From positions 1,138,591,882-1,138,655,881 of the forward strand of contig NC_056726.1 of NCBI RefSeq assembly GCF_019279795.1: 64,000 nucleotides of DNA. The letters run 5' to 3'. This document shows positions 1-11,997 of the stretch, piece by piece; position 1 is the first letter of the stretch; the number at the start of each line of letters is the position of its first letter. The DNA comes from Protopterus annectens. Taxonomy: Eukaryota > Chordata > Ceratodontiformes > Protopteridae. Position numbers and translations under genes: made by a program. The notes below the pieces were generated by a model. That model was not told the origin of the DNA, made no database searches, and worked only from the letters and a program-made list of their open reading frames with translations.

Positions 1-1964
1 GCGAACTTGGTCAGCCAAAGTCCTTCCGTGTTGGCCTGTACCTCCGAGAAATATATACCGAACAAGAGAGGTCCCAGGACTGAGCCTTGTGGGATGCCAC
101 TTGTAACTTGTTTGGAGTCTGACATGGCTCCAGCAATTCTAACCATGTGGGTTCTGTCCTTGAGCCAGTTTGCAACCCATCTAGTGACATAAGGGTAAAT
201 ATTTAAGCTGATGAGCTTATCTATAATGCCCAAGTGGGGTATTGTATCGAAGGCTTTAGCGAGGTCCAGGTAGGCTGTGTGGACCACCTTCCCCTCGTCA
301 ATGGCCTTGGTGAGTGTTTCAAAGAAATCGACCAGGTTTAAGAGGCAGGATCTGCCCATAACAAAGCCGAACTGGGTAGGATCCAGTGTCTGATGGTCTC
401 CAATATCTTTATTTATGAGGTCTATAATGATCCTTTCCATAGCTTTGCAGACCAAGCTTGTCAGGCTTATGGGGCGATAGTTTCCAGGATCCATTGAGGC
501 ACCAACTTTGTGGAGAGGGACCACTGTTGCTGTACGCCACTCTTTGGGTACATATCCTATAGTAAGGCTGAGATTGAACAGTAGTTTTATGTTTGGGGTT
601 TTGGAGTTCATGTAGGACGCAGCCTGGGACACCATCTGGTCCCATTGATGCTATGTTTTTTGCTTTGGAGAGGGCTGCTCTTACCTGAGCATCTGAGATG
701 TCAGGGGGGGCAGCACTCTGCTGGGATATGATATTTCCCCTTTTGGTGGGGAAGAGGGGGAGAAGTTTGCGCTGAACCTGTCAGCTAGGATGTTGGCAAT
801 GTCTGTGGGTTCGGTGTATTTTTTGTCATTTTGGATTAATTCTGAGCACATCTGGGAATTCCCACCCAGGTTCCTAACATAACTAAAGAAAGCCTTGTGA
901 TTATCCTTAGTGTCCTGTGCTATTTTACTCTGGAAGCTGGCCTTAGACGGTTTTATGAGTGCCCGTAGTTTTTTGCTAATACTGATCAGAGATGCCTTCC
1001 CTTTTTGGGATTTTGCTCTATCATGTAGTAGTTTCCTCCTTCTATTGTATAGTTTGTTTATGGCTGGGGTCCACCAGACAGGACGCCTGCCTTTGGAGGA
1101 CTGGGTCTTGGTTTTATTTGGGATTGCATGATCCATGCATTCCTGAAGGTGTTCATAGAATGCGTTTATAAAGGATTCTGCGGTCTGGGCCGTATTTTCA
1201 ACAGGCCCAGGGGCTTTGAAGGATTCCACCTCAGTTTTGGGGCGTGTGAAATTTGCTTTAGAGAAGTTTTTCACTGTGCTTTTCTGGGCAGGGGCTGGGG
1301 TCGGGATGTGAATATCTAGTGAGATTAGCTTATGGTCTGATCTTACCAGTGAGGGATACACTTCTGGTCTGGAGCATAGAGTCCCCATGTTGGTGATGAT
1401 CAGGTCCAGTATGTTTTCCCCTCTTGTGGGAGTGGTAACAAGTTGTTCCATAGCATTTGAGTTTATAAATTCTAGGAACCTTTGGGCTAGGGTGTTGGAG
1501 CTAGAGTAATGCTCCCAGTCTATGTTTGGTTAGTTGATGTCGCCCAATATAATGGTGTTTGGAGAGACCTTCATATTTTCCAGTGTTCTCAGGAAGGCTG
1601 AGTGGGGTTCCTGGGTTTGGGAGGGTGGTCTGTAGCAGGCTATAAACTGGAAGGCAGTTTTACCCACTGTTAGTTGCACATGGATAGTCTCTGATGCTTC
1701 GTGCTGTGCCACCAACGTGGAGGTGTGGGTATCTTTGACGAATATTGATACTCCCCCTACTTTTGTGGTTTGGTGCAAGTTTTGGAGCCGAAAAACATGG
1801 TATGAGGTATAACCTAGTAGTGCTGGGGTCCTCTCGGGAGCCTTGAACAAGGTTTCTGTTACTGCACAGATGTCGATGTTCTCCATGCTAAGGAGAGTTT
1901 TGAGTGCGTGCATCTTAAGGTTTAGACTTCTGGCATTGAGTAGCATTACTCTTAATTTCTTATC
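1..1964 (-). pseudogene. CR1-type LINE ORF2 (endonuclease-RT), cut by window edge
   Basis: Second ORF of a CR1-clade non-LTR retrotransposon. It opens near 1946 with an apurinic endonuclease reading MLLNARSLNLKMHALK, with ICAVTETLF, ACYRPPS, ILGDIN and RSDHKLISLDI along it. A linker with RRPVWWTPAINKLYNRRRK follows. The reverse transcriptase shows NYRPISLTSLVCKAMERI, AYLDLAKAFDTIPH and SGIPQGSVLGPLLFGIY before the sequence leaves the window, so the YADD motif and 3' end are not visible. Breaks: one in-frame stop directly after GDIN (1530-1532), one frameshift near 720 and another just upstream of the RT. The rest of the frame stays readable, so this is a fairly young copy. ORF1 lies immediately upstream. 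Confidence 0.9.
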
Positions 1965-1975
1965 CCTTGTGATAC

Positions 1976-2893
1976 CTATGGAGATGGGTTTGTCTTTTGA
2001 GCCTTGCCTAAAAAAGGCAATATGGGGGTGGCAAGAGTCTTTGCCAATATCTGAAAGCCCAGGGGTGACAGGTGCAAGCCGTCCCTAGTGAAGCATCGTG
2101 GCTTGACGAGCATGTCATCCCAGGCTGACAGGCATTGGATCCCCTTTGAATGACACCAATACTTAAGCCAATTGTTGAAATTGATAATCTTGTCTTCATA
2201 TTGTGGCATCATTCTTGGTGAGGGTAAGATGCTACTCAAGGTCAGGGTCATACCAGCCTGGGCAACATGCTCAGAGAGCTCCTCTATGTCTCTTTTCATA
2301 TAGTCCAGGGAGGTATGTCTCAGGTCATTCACACCAGCATGGACAATGACTGAGTCATATTTGTACTTACCTTGGAGTCACCTGAGTGCTTGTGTTATGT
2401 GGCGGATCCTAGCGCCCGACAGGCAGCTCACCGTGACCTTCTCCTTGTTCAGCCTGGTGAGCGGGACGTCAGTGTGTCTGACAATAGAGTCACCTATTAC
2501 AAGTGTATCAGGTGTGTTGTTTAGCCTTAAGGGCTGTGACTGTTTGGCACACTGGCTTTGTGAGGTATGTGTTGCACGTGTTTTGTTTTGGGGTAGCGGT
2601 TGCTTGGGTGTCTGCTTTGGAGGTCTCTGCTGCTTAGGCAGATTTTTATTTAGAGCCTCCGAGTATGTTTTTGTGTGTTTATGTGTTTGGTTTGCTGTCA
2701 TGGTAGGTCTATGTGAGACTGGAATTGTAGTGAGTGTGGTTTCCTTCTCCTCCTGACTGGTTACACCAGTACTGAGTTGAGAGAGCTTAGCCTCCAGTTT
2801 GGCTATATGGTTACATCTCTCACATGTGTTGGAATTTGTTCGGAGGAGGAGAGGGTTGTCTGTGTACATGAGGCAGTTGTAACATTGCCTCAA
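1976..2893 (-). pseudogene. CR1-type LINE ORF1 with SGNH esterase domain
   Basis: First ORF of the same LINE, about 305 codons in a single frame with one stop (2378-2380). The N-terminus has a double Cys pair (CYNCLMY ... CERCNHI) and a short Leu-rich coiled-coil stretch, as in CR1 ORF1 zinc/coiled-coil heads. The rest is an SGNH (GDSL-like) hydrolase: block I LVIGDSIVRH, block III VHAGVNDLRH, block V DGLHLSPLGF with the Asp/His pair. CR1 ORF1 esterases are known and thought to help bind nucleoprotein or lipid; the exact role is unsettled. All three catalytic blocks are intact, so only the single stop separates the two halves. Confidence 0.88.
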
Positions 2894-3284
2894 GATTCAC
2901 AGATTCACCAGCTGGACCGGAGAGGAGATTGACAACTGACCTTTGGACATGCTAGAATAGTATTGGGAATTCCTTTATAATTGAAAAAAGGGCCAATGGG
3001 GAACAAGGTACTCAAGGGGAGTTTGTGAGGGTGTAGTGCTTTTAATTTTTTAGTGCTGACTTATAGAATTGCTTTAGTGCACAAGTGCCAGGTAACTTAA
3101 ATGCAATGTGCTACAGGTAACTTAAATGCAAAAATGACAAACAGTAACTTTCTTTCAAGTGAAACAAGGAAATAAGTACAGTAAGCAATGTAGATATCAC
3201 TAGGGATCCACAGAAGCGCTGAAAAGCCGCGTTTTAGGTGGAATTAGCATTTCAGGGAATAACAAGCAAACAAATAACAAGCAT
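2894..3284. other. CR1 5' flank, no gene
   Basis: The first 60-70 bases are probably CR1 5' untranslated sequence, but the element boundary is not visible. From about 3080 there are short repeated phrases (CAGGTAACTTAAATGCAA twice) leading into the tandem repeats. I see no coding signal. Confidence 0.4.
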
Positions 3285-4195
3285 ACAAACAAAGTTAGAT
3301 TCAGCAGGCCTGGATCTAGTCTATGCTACAGCAAACAAGGTGTACCAATTTCAGTAAGAAGCAGTTCAAATATGCAGGCACTATAAGCCTTTAACCAGAA
3401 ATTCCATGCTCAGAAGGGCAGAGTCCAGCCTCTCCTCCCCACAAGAGTGCAGACCACGAAACTTCTTAATGTAAAATAACTGGCCTGAAGCCCAAGTGCT
3501 TAAACCAGAGCTAATACACTTTTAAAATAACAGACACTGAGCTCTCAATCAGCAGTTCCCAACTTAGAAGGATGTAAGTAACCTGTCCTGCCACCACAGT
3601 GCCGGCCACAAACCTTCCTAATGTAAAACAAATGGTCTGAAGCCCAAGTGCTTAATCCAAAAGACTTAGAATGATAGCTACACTTTAATCAAGTTACTAC
3701 CAAGCAGTAATAAATACAAGTGAATACTTTAAAGAATGCCTGGATTAGTGCTCAAGTTATACAAACAAAGCTAGATTCAGCAGGCCTGGATCTAGTCTAT
3801 GCTACAGCAAACAAGGTGTACCAATTTCAGTAAGAAGCAGTTCAAATATGCAGGCACTATAAGCCTTTAAACAGAAATTCCCAGCTCAGAAGGGCAGACT
3901 CCAGCCTCTCCTCCCACAAGAGTGCAGACCATGAACCCTTTTAATGTAAAATAACTGGCCTGAAGCCCAAGTGCTTAAACCAGAATTAATACACTTTTAG
4001 AATAACAGACACTGAGCCCTCAATCAGCAGTTCCCAACTTAGAAGGATGTAAGCTACCTGTTCTGCCACTACAGTGCAGACCACAAACCTTCTTAATGTA
4101 AAACAACTGGTCTGAAGCCCAAGTGCTTAAACTAAAAGGCTTAGAATGAGTTACACCAAGCAGTAATAAATACAATTGAGTACTTTTAAGATGAC
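3285..4195. repeat. Tandem duplication, period 476 bp, with inner sub-repeats
   Basis: ACAAACAAAG starts at 3285 and again at 3761, and the following 400 or so bases match closely (GATTCAGCAGGCCTGG, GTGTACCAATTTCAG and so on). Each unit holds two diverged sub-repeats of about 150 bp, marked by GAAGCCCAAGTGCTTAA, which occurs four times. No protein homology. Nested tandem repeats like this are common in LINE 5' untranslated regions. Confidence 0.75.
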
Positions 4196-5080
4196 GCAAA
4201 AGCAAAATAAAGTAGGAAGAAACACAAATACAGTAAAAGCAGATACATTTTTTTTTTGAGTGAGCAAATGAGATGGGCCGAAGAGTTACAGGACAGAAAC
4301 AAGTGCAAATGCAGGCCTTCAAATCAGAAAGTTGAGAGAGATGGAAGACCGCCCAAACGGCCAATAACTACAAATTCTAGGCCAGAACCACTCCTTATGT
4401 GGTAGACAAGTTACCTAATGCCTACCACTCCCACTGATAAGCTAGAAGGCTTCTCTCCAACACAGAAAGGCTTGGGGTGCTCAGAAGCTTACAAACAGTC
4501 CTGGATACAGCAAATCTGTATCTGGAACACTAATTACAGGAAAGGTAGGAAACAGGCTTACAATTTTTTTTTTCAGAAAAGTAGCAAAAAACAGTAGTAA
4601 AAACAATTCACATGCAGTACAAGCTGGCACACGAGTATGTAGCATTATTAGACCACACACAGTTTGAAAAAATGTAATTAAATTAAAAAGGACTAAAAGC
4701 AAGTGCAGAAAGGGTTTATTAGGTAGAATGCGGTAAAGAGATGGGACTGGGGAAGTCTCCTAGATCAAATCTACAGTGGGGCAGGCACTGCAAAAGCCAC
4801 CAAATTTAAACTTCAACCAAGAACAGGGAGGGGGGTGGAGAAGACAGTTTCAACAGAGATGTGAGGAATCAAATTATAAAACCAAAAAAATATATACTGA
4901 TCTCTGTATATTTGCAGAACAGTAAGACAACAGATATCTAAGCAACAATTTAGCTCTATAATACAGAATAATACAGAAAAATATACTCAGCTCTATATAT
5001 TTGCAGATAGTCTTGTAAGGCTGTCTCTTGTAATTTGTGTGTATACTGATCATGTCTAAATGTATCTGTATTTTTTCTAT
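4196..5080. other. No gene; AT-rich non-coding DNA before the L2-type tail
   Basis: Contains A- and T-runs and short repeated words, with no coding pattern in any frame. It is continuous with the tandem repeats and may be the body of an internally deleted LINE derivative that ends in the tail at 5081. Confidence 0.4.
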
Positions 5081-5173
5081 GTGGAGCTTTTCTCCCTGGG
5101 CCTCTGCTGAAAAAGGGCCTTTTCAGCTCAGTCAGACACCCCCGGTTAACAAATATAAAATAAAATAAATAAA
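5081..5173 (+). mobile_element. L2-type LINE 3' tail
   Basis: GTGGAGCTTTTCTCCCTGGG, then CCTCTGCTGAAAAAGGGCC, CCCGGTTAACAAATATAAAA and a TAAAATAAATAAA terminus. It matches the tails at 11891-11995, 22532-22626 and (reverse) 36186-36276. No L2 coding sequence lies upstream, so this is a 5'-truncated or internally deleted copy. Confidence 0.7.
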
Positions 5174-5639
5174 CTGCTATTTTAGATAAAACTTATTTAA
5201 GACAAACTGTACAAAATGTTAAAGAACATCTGATGTAAATAATAAATAAAACGTCTTTCATTTCTTTGAACAATGTGAATATCCAATTAAAATTAAGTGA
5301 TATCTTTGTAATAATCATAAAAATTGTAAGATAGCATAAGCCCAGTCTGTTACAATTGGCCATATAAAGGTCAAAGGTTCAGACTGCTTGCTAAGTGTTC
5401 TTTCAAACTCATATTCTGGCATTTCTAAAATAATGCTTTCCTATTTGCAAATAGAAAAAATTAAATTGTTGGTCATTAGAAAAATAAAATACCATCTGTT
5501 TTCTCTTATTATGTTAATCTTGTTTCTTAATATCATTTCCATGATGATAGTTAACCTAAGTTACATATAAAACTGTGTACATGTGTATTACAGTAAACAA
5601 GCAGAGGGCAATGTACAATATTCACATTAGATTCTAAAG
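5174..5639. other. No gene; AT-rich spacer
   Basis: AT-rich sequence without coding signal. The 3' untranslated region of the minus-strand L2 that follows probably enters here, but I could not find a tail. Confidence 0.35.
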
Positions 5640-7417
5640 TGGGTCAAACTACAGTAATTCTCTGAGAAGAGGAGAGAAGTGGAAAGGAAATAGGCACAGT
5701 GTGTTAACTAATATGTCATGTGTTGAAGCAGGAGTATTTTGTTAGAATGAAGAGGTGCTTTTTGAGTTGCATTCTGAATTGGAGTAAGGATTAATTTCCT
5801 TTAGGTCAATGGGGAGAGCTTGCCAAAGATTAGGTGGCTGAGCGGAAAAACCATGTGACGTGCTGTGGAGTTTGCTTCTGGGGTAATGAGAGTTGTGGCT
5901 TGTGAGGAGTTTTTGTCATGATGTTTAACTACAAGGAGATCAAATCTCTGGAGTTGGAGTAGTTTGTAGAGTTAGAATCCCAACAATAGTTTAGGTCTTT
6001 GTTGTATGGGTAGCTATTTGGCTTTGTGTAGGGTGATACAGAGATGTTTTCTGTGGGGCAAGTTTGTAATGAATCAGCAGATGCCACTGGAGAATGTTTG
6101 GAGTTTTTGGAGGTAGATGCAAAAATGGGTAATCCATATTCTAGCTGAGAGAGAGAATAATTCCTTTGCGATGGCCATTCTGGCTGGTTTAGAGAGAAAC
6201 TGAGATATCTTTTAGATGCTGATGAGGAGAGAGTTTGTTTTTATGCTAACTCTATGTGGCAATGAAAGTTTACAAACTGATCAAGTCATAATCATAGGTA
6301 TTTGAAGGCAGTGATTGTTTTTATGGTATGATTGTGTAAATCAAAGACAGTTAAAGAATCAGGTGCTTAGTGAACTTCCTGTGGAGTTTCAAAAAGCAAA
6401 GTTTTTTTTTGGAGGTTTACAAACAGTTTGTGATTAATGGGACACAGGTAGAGCTCAAGTAAGTCTGACTGGAGTAGGGACTGAATGTTGGAGTAAAAGT
6501 GACTTGACTGGTTAATGGCCATGTCCTCTGTATAGACTAAGAGTGTTAGATTGGGGAGATCATAATGACGTTTCTTAATAAATATGGAGAAGAGGAAGGG
6601 GCAAGAATGGATTCTTGTGCACATTTTTTGTCACAGGTGCAGATTCTGACTGGGAGGATCTGATTTTAACTGTGAATTATCTGTCAGTGAGGATGTTTTA
6701 AAAACAGGGAGCGCAGTCTAGTCTAATGCCAGTTTCAATAAGGTCTATTAGGAGAAGGGAGTGGTCAATGAAGCCAAATGCCTGCAAGGAGGCCTTTATC
6801 AGTGTTCTGCTAGATGTCATTGGTTACGGACTGATGTGCTGTCATAGTAGTTCAACTAGGATAGAATTCCTGCTGTTTGGAGGAGAGGAGGTGGCACTGC
6901 TGGATGTAGTGAGAGATTTAAGTGTAGACTATTTTTTCCTGGAAATTTTCCAAGAGTTAAGAGGATGGATATTGGATGGAAGTGAGTGATATATTTTAGG
7001 TTAGTTTGCTATGGGATGGGTTTAATTAGAACATTTTTCCAAATTGGTGGCATTTTTATGTGAAATATATGTTATACATATGGATAACAGGAAGACATAG
7101 GTGATCTGTGACGTGATATCTGAACCATGTTTTATGTTGCCAGATCCAGGAGGGGTGTTACTAGGAATAATCTGAAGTAAAAAATGTTGATACTTCTTTG
7201 AGATGTATGTGTTTGAAATGGAAGACGAGGATGAATGGTGGAGGGGTGAGTAATTTATGATCTGTGGGGGTGTGGATTTTATTGACAGGAGATTGTTAAA
7301 TTCTTTATGGAAATCTTCTGGGGAATGTTTTGCTGTGACACACTGAATGGCATTTGTACAGAGGGTGTTATGAGGAAGTCTTCCTGTAAGAAGGTTAACT
7401 TCTTTCCAAAAGCGACT
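5640..7417 (-). pseudogene. L2-clade LINE, 3' half (RT to C-terminus), decayed
   Basis: Minus-strand L2-like ORF2 remnant. From 7417: RFWKEVNLLTGRLPHNTLC (end of linker), then RT with an FIDHSLLLIDLIETG-like stretch near 6750. At 6624-6367 there is FLFSIFIKKRHYDLPNLTLL followed by VYTEDMAI, where the catalytic YADD box has become YTED. The C-terminal domain ends near 5800 with LWQALPIDLKEINPYSN. Frames change many times, so it is old. Its upstream half continues at 12000-12540, beyond the inserted plus-strand L2. Confidence 0.7.
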
Positions 7418-8694
7418 AGGGAAATGTAACCAAGTGTAACCGAATGTAACCCCAAGTGCCTAAGGACCCAGTTGGCTGTTTTTCTACACAAATGTTCTTT
7501 CCACCCCACCTGTCCTTACCTCAAATGGCTCAATCTGTGCTGAAAAGAAATATCCTGAAAACTAAAAGAAAGCATTCCTGCACTATCACTCGCTAAGTAA
7601 AAGGACTGCAAGATCTTTCCACCCCACCTGTCCTTACCTTGAACGGTTCAATCTGTGCTGAAAATAAATATCCTGAATACTAGAAGAAAGCATTCCTGGA
7701 CTGTCCCTCGCTAAGGAAAAGGACTGCAAGGTCTATATCTTAAGTGTAACTGTGATGTTAATAGATGCTTGGCTGAACTGGATCTAACAGTAAGCCTAGG
7801 GTCCACAGTAAAAGATAGCTTAACAGTCTTAGACTCCCTAGTCAGGCTGCTGTAATAAGTAATAAAAAACATTCTACAGCTTAAACAGCCTGTATAACAC
7901 ATTCCCCCTGCTTACTTTATCTCACAGTTGCGAAAGAAATAATAAAATATCTGTACAAAATTAAGGTTAAAAGATTGCTTTCTCCCAACAGTCAGTGAAG
8001 TTGCCTGGCTAACTTACAAACTTTGTTTAATACAGTGTTGAGTAAAACACAGCTCACTTTTAAAATAATTGAGTAAAATTGAGTAAATTGAAGCTCACTT
8101 TAAAAAGAACTGAGTAAAAACACTGTAAAGTTGTATTCTTTAAGCCTGCATACTCACAGACCCTGGAAAACCTTGTACCTCGGTATAGCCCCGTTCCGCA
8201 TGCCCTCGCTTAGCTCGGGCTTGCTCAGCACCCCACCCTGCCCCCAGATTTCACCCACCCCCACTACTGTTAAATTTAAGCCCAATAAACCACCCCCCCT
8301 ACAGCCTATAAATAAATCTACATTAAACCACTCCCCTCTTTTAACCTATAATTGATAACCCACACCTCCATACACCACCCCTTCCTGCCAACAACCCCCT
8401 TAATTCTCCACCTACATTCCTTACCAAGTACCACTACTATCAAGATGAGACCAATTATGTTCCTCTCAGTTATATTGCCTGGGCTATATCTCCAGACCAT
8501 CTATGAAAACCAACACTATCTTGGTTTTCACCACCCCATATCTCATACCATCTTTGCTCCCTTCTTGAGTGAATCAGACCATCCCCTAGCTCACTACAAA
8601 CCTGTCCTCTCCACTTTTAACAACCACCAATTAACTAACTAGAGCACAGACCATCTCCCCCAAAACTAGATATTATCATAAAATAATAAGTAAA
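7418..8694 (+). mobile_element. Probable 5' region of the plus-strand L2 LINE
   Basis: Non-coding leader of the L2 whose ORF2 begins at 8695. It holds a tandem duplication (about 7494-7611 and 7612-7730) and repeated ACTGAGTAAAA / AGCTCACTTT phrases at 8037-8115. The 8131-8642 stretch is C-rich and open in two frames (74 and 96 codons) but shows no known domain; it could be the remnant of a short ORF1. The start is inferred from where the minus-strand L2 breaks off. Confidence 0.5.
7494..7730. repeat. Tandem duplication of about 118 bp
   Basis: TCTTTCCACCCCACCTGTCC occurs at about 7495 and 7613, followed in both units by TTACCT, CAATCTGTGCTGAAAA, AAATATCCTGAA and AGGACTGCAAG. The units are roughly 90% identical. 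Confidence 0.85.
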
Positions 8695-11600
8695 GTGCTG
8701 AAACTAATAATCACGGTAAAATTTACTCTGATGAGGGATGGGGACATCCACCCTAACCCTGGACTCATGCTTTACACAAGCTCCCAGCCCACTACCACCT
8801 TCAACATATGGCCAAATGCAAGGTCCCCTAACTCTCTCCTGACCTGTCACCTAAACATCAGGAGTATTAACAACATGGTCTATAATCTTCATGCCCTTCT
8901 AGCCACATACTCACCTGATGTGGTATGTCTTACAGAAACCTGTCTAAAACCAGGAACTAAAAATGATGAGGTTATCCCACCAGGGTACAACATACTTAGA
9001 CTAGACTGTAACACCAGGAAAGGTGGAGGAGTAGCAGTTCTGTTTAAAAACACAATAGATGTCACACTAGCCCCACAACAATCCCCCTTGTTCAATAATG
9101 CAGAAGCCCTAGTTAGCAAACTTCAGCTTAACAAAAGTAAATCTATATTCATTGTCTACATTTATATCCCCCCAGGCAACAATGCAAATACCCTAGAAGA
9201 CTTCTTCCAATGGCTTTCCAACATATATCCCCATGAAACTATGGTGTTAGGAGACATTAATATTGATTGGAACAATTGTTCCTCTGAATCTCCCACTACC
9301 CATATAAACCTTCACGGCTATACCCAACTGGTATCCTCAACCACCAGAATAAATAAATCCAACTACAAAGGCAGTATCTTGGATTGGATTCTTATCAACA
9401 ATCACCCAGACGTATAACACGTGTACCCTGCCAGATGAAATAAATGACCACCTACTCACTTACATCATTAAGCATAAAGTAGATAACCACCACCAAGTTC
9501 CTTATAAATCTATCAGAAACAATAAGAACTTTAACTCCACTGACTTTCAGAATGAACTCAGAGCATGCAGTTGGGCCATACTTAAAGAACTTCCACTAGA
9601 TGAAGCTGTAGACTATTTTAATTCTAAATTCCTCTCCATTCTAGATTCCCACGCTCCTATCTGCACCCTTAGAGCTAAAACTAAGACCGCCCCCTGGCTC
9701 CCTAAAGTAACCAAAATCAAAATCATAGCAAGAAATAAAGCCTGGGACAACTGGCGCACCTCCAAAGACCCACTTGACCATATTCAATTCTGACAACTCA
9801 GGAATGATACCAAGAAAGCCACACTGTTAGATAAAAAAACTTCTATCAACAACTTCAGCAAAAGCACCAAAACAAACCTCAAAAATTTTGGGCAGGAATA
9901 AACAAACTGCTCCCCCCTGGCCAAACCTCCAAACCCACCCCCTCAACTTGTGACCTTAAAACTGCCAACATCATTAACAACTTTTTTTACCAAAACCATC
10001 CAATCACTAGCTAGCCAACTACCCCCCACCAGTTCCTTTCAAAACTCCTCTGCTCCTCTGCAACCACTACCACACTCCCTTTTGCCTTCCAACTTGTATC
10101 TACATCGACTATCGGATCTCTAATTAACAAACAAAAGCCCTCTACCCCGGCAGCTGATCTCCTCCCACCAGAATATTTACAAAAAGGGTCAGATGCCATT
10201 GCATACCTGTCTCAATCATAATAAACCCCACATTGACTGAAGCCACTATCCCCTCTCTCTGGAAGGTTTCCCAAGTCATTCATAATGGAGGGAATTCTTT
10301 AGACCTCTCAGACTTCCGACCAATTCCCATACTATCACCACTCTGGCCAAAATTATGGAAATGTGCGTCCACAACCAATTAATGCAATATCTCACCCAAA
10401 ATAAACTACTGGCAAACTCTCAGCATGGTTTTAGGCCACACCACAGCACCACATCAGCCCTCCTATCCTTCTCTAACTCTATCAATACCAATCAAAACAA
10501 TAACAAACTTACCTCAGCTCTTTTCCTAGATCTCTCTAAGGCCTTTGATATGGTCAATCACCAACTGCTTCTCCACACCCTGAAGAAACTGTCACTGAAT
10601 AGCAGCTCCATTAAATGGTTCCACTCTTACCTGTCTGATAGACAACAAGCAGTTTTTTTGCAGAATACCCTATCCACATGTCTACCCATTACTCTAGGAG
10701 TCCCCCAAGGCTCCATACTAGGACCACTACTCTTCTCATTCTTTATCAATGACCTACCCACCATCACTCCCAAGGCCACCTGCATCTAATATGCGGACGA
10801 TTCTACTTTAACATGTACCACTTCCTCCTCAACTAAGCTTATAACACTAACACAGAATACTTTCAATGATGTATTAAAATGTTTTTGTAAATCGTCAGCT
10901 TCTATTAAACCCCAACAAAACTAAACTGCTCATCTTTCCCCCCACCTGAAAATCCTCCTCACCATTCTTTACTATAAGTTCCAACAATGGCACAACCATA
11001 TCCCCAGATACTCACACAAAACTCCTGGGTGTCACAGTTGATAATGCCCTAAAATATGATATCCATGTCAATCAAGCCATCAAATCTGTCAGCAAAAAAA
11101 CTGGGCTCCCTATACAGGATCAAACCCTTCTTCACTCCTTTTGCAAGAACCACTATTGCTTGGTCCCACCTACTATCTACCCTCCTCTATGCCTCCCTCC
11201 TTTTCACTAACTTAAACCAAGCCACCCTTACCAAACTTGCTAGTTGTTAAAACCATATTGCTAGATTTGCTACCAGTGCTACCTCTAGGACCCATCATTG
11301 TATCAACCTAACTCAACTAGGATGGCTAAAGTGGCCCAGTCTTCTCCAATACAACCAACTTATAATAACCCACAAAATACTATATCAACCCAAAAAAACA
11401 CCAGCACAAAATAAGATCATCAAACCATACAGCAACCTGAGGACACTACGCTCTACTGACAAGCTGCTGATACAAACAACTAAGAGCATAAATGTGGCTG
11501 GGGACTCACTATTCGCCAACTCAGTATGGAAAACTTGGAATATGCTACCTGCCGAACTTACTCACCAATCCTCCTTAACCCAGTTCAAAAAAAGCCTCAA

Positions 11601-11890
11601 ACTATACTTCCAACAGCATTGGCAATATCCCTCCTTAAACCCCGACTAATCACCACCCGCTGTTCCTGCAAACGCTCCATAAGCATTTCAATCTTATACT
11701 CTAATAAGTGTGCGAATTCTTGAAGGGACTTAGCCCATAACTCTGTGTATTATTGTCTGAAATTGAAGCCGCATGATTTTGATGTTGTCTACTATGTTTT
11801 ATCCATGTTTGTCACCCTAATAAAAACTGCATATTATACTTATCTCTAAATGTTTCTATTTTTGCTAATGTATTTATACTCTGTTTTCTA
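8695..11890 (+). pseudogene. L2-clade LINE ORF2 (endonuclease-RT), near full length
   Basis: Starts MLKLIITVKFTLMRDGDIHP, continuing NPGL, the (G)D(I/V)xPNPGP leader typical of L2-group ORF2. Endonuclease (8830-9417): TCHLNIRSINN, CLTETCLKPG, GGGVAVLF, VLGDINIDWN, GSILDWI. Reverse transcriptase (10355-10850): KLLANSQHGFRPHHSTTSA, ALFLDLSKAFDMVNHQLLLH, TLGVPQGSILGPLLFS, then YADDSTL. The C-terminal domain reaches about 11720. Breaks: a frameshift at about 9415, several in the linker (9790-10330), and a TAA at 10787-10789 immediately before YADD where the minus-strand L2 copy at 36.2-38.0 kb has a Gln. Otherwise well preserved; it sits inside an older minus-strand L2. Confidence 0.85.
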
Positions 11891-11997
11891 GAGCTTTGCT
11901 CCCCGGGCCTCCACTGAAAATGGACATATATCCAGTCAGACTTTCCCGGTAAACAAATGTAAAATAAAATAAAATAAAATAAATAAAATAAAATAGT
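11891..11997 (+). mobile_element. L2 LINE 3' tail
   Basis: GAGCTTTGCTCCCCGGGCCT, then CCACTGAAAATGGACATATA, CCCGGTAAACAAATG and a (TAAAA/TAAAT)n end. Directly continuous with the ORF2 above and shared with three other loci in the window. Confidence 0.8.

Noticed and set aside
4020-4702. Minus-strand open frames of 114 and 73 codons
   Set aside because: Low-complexity Phe/Leu/Cys composition across tandem repeats and T-runs, no homology pattern.
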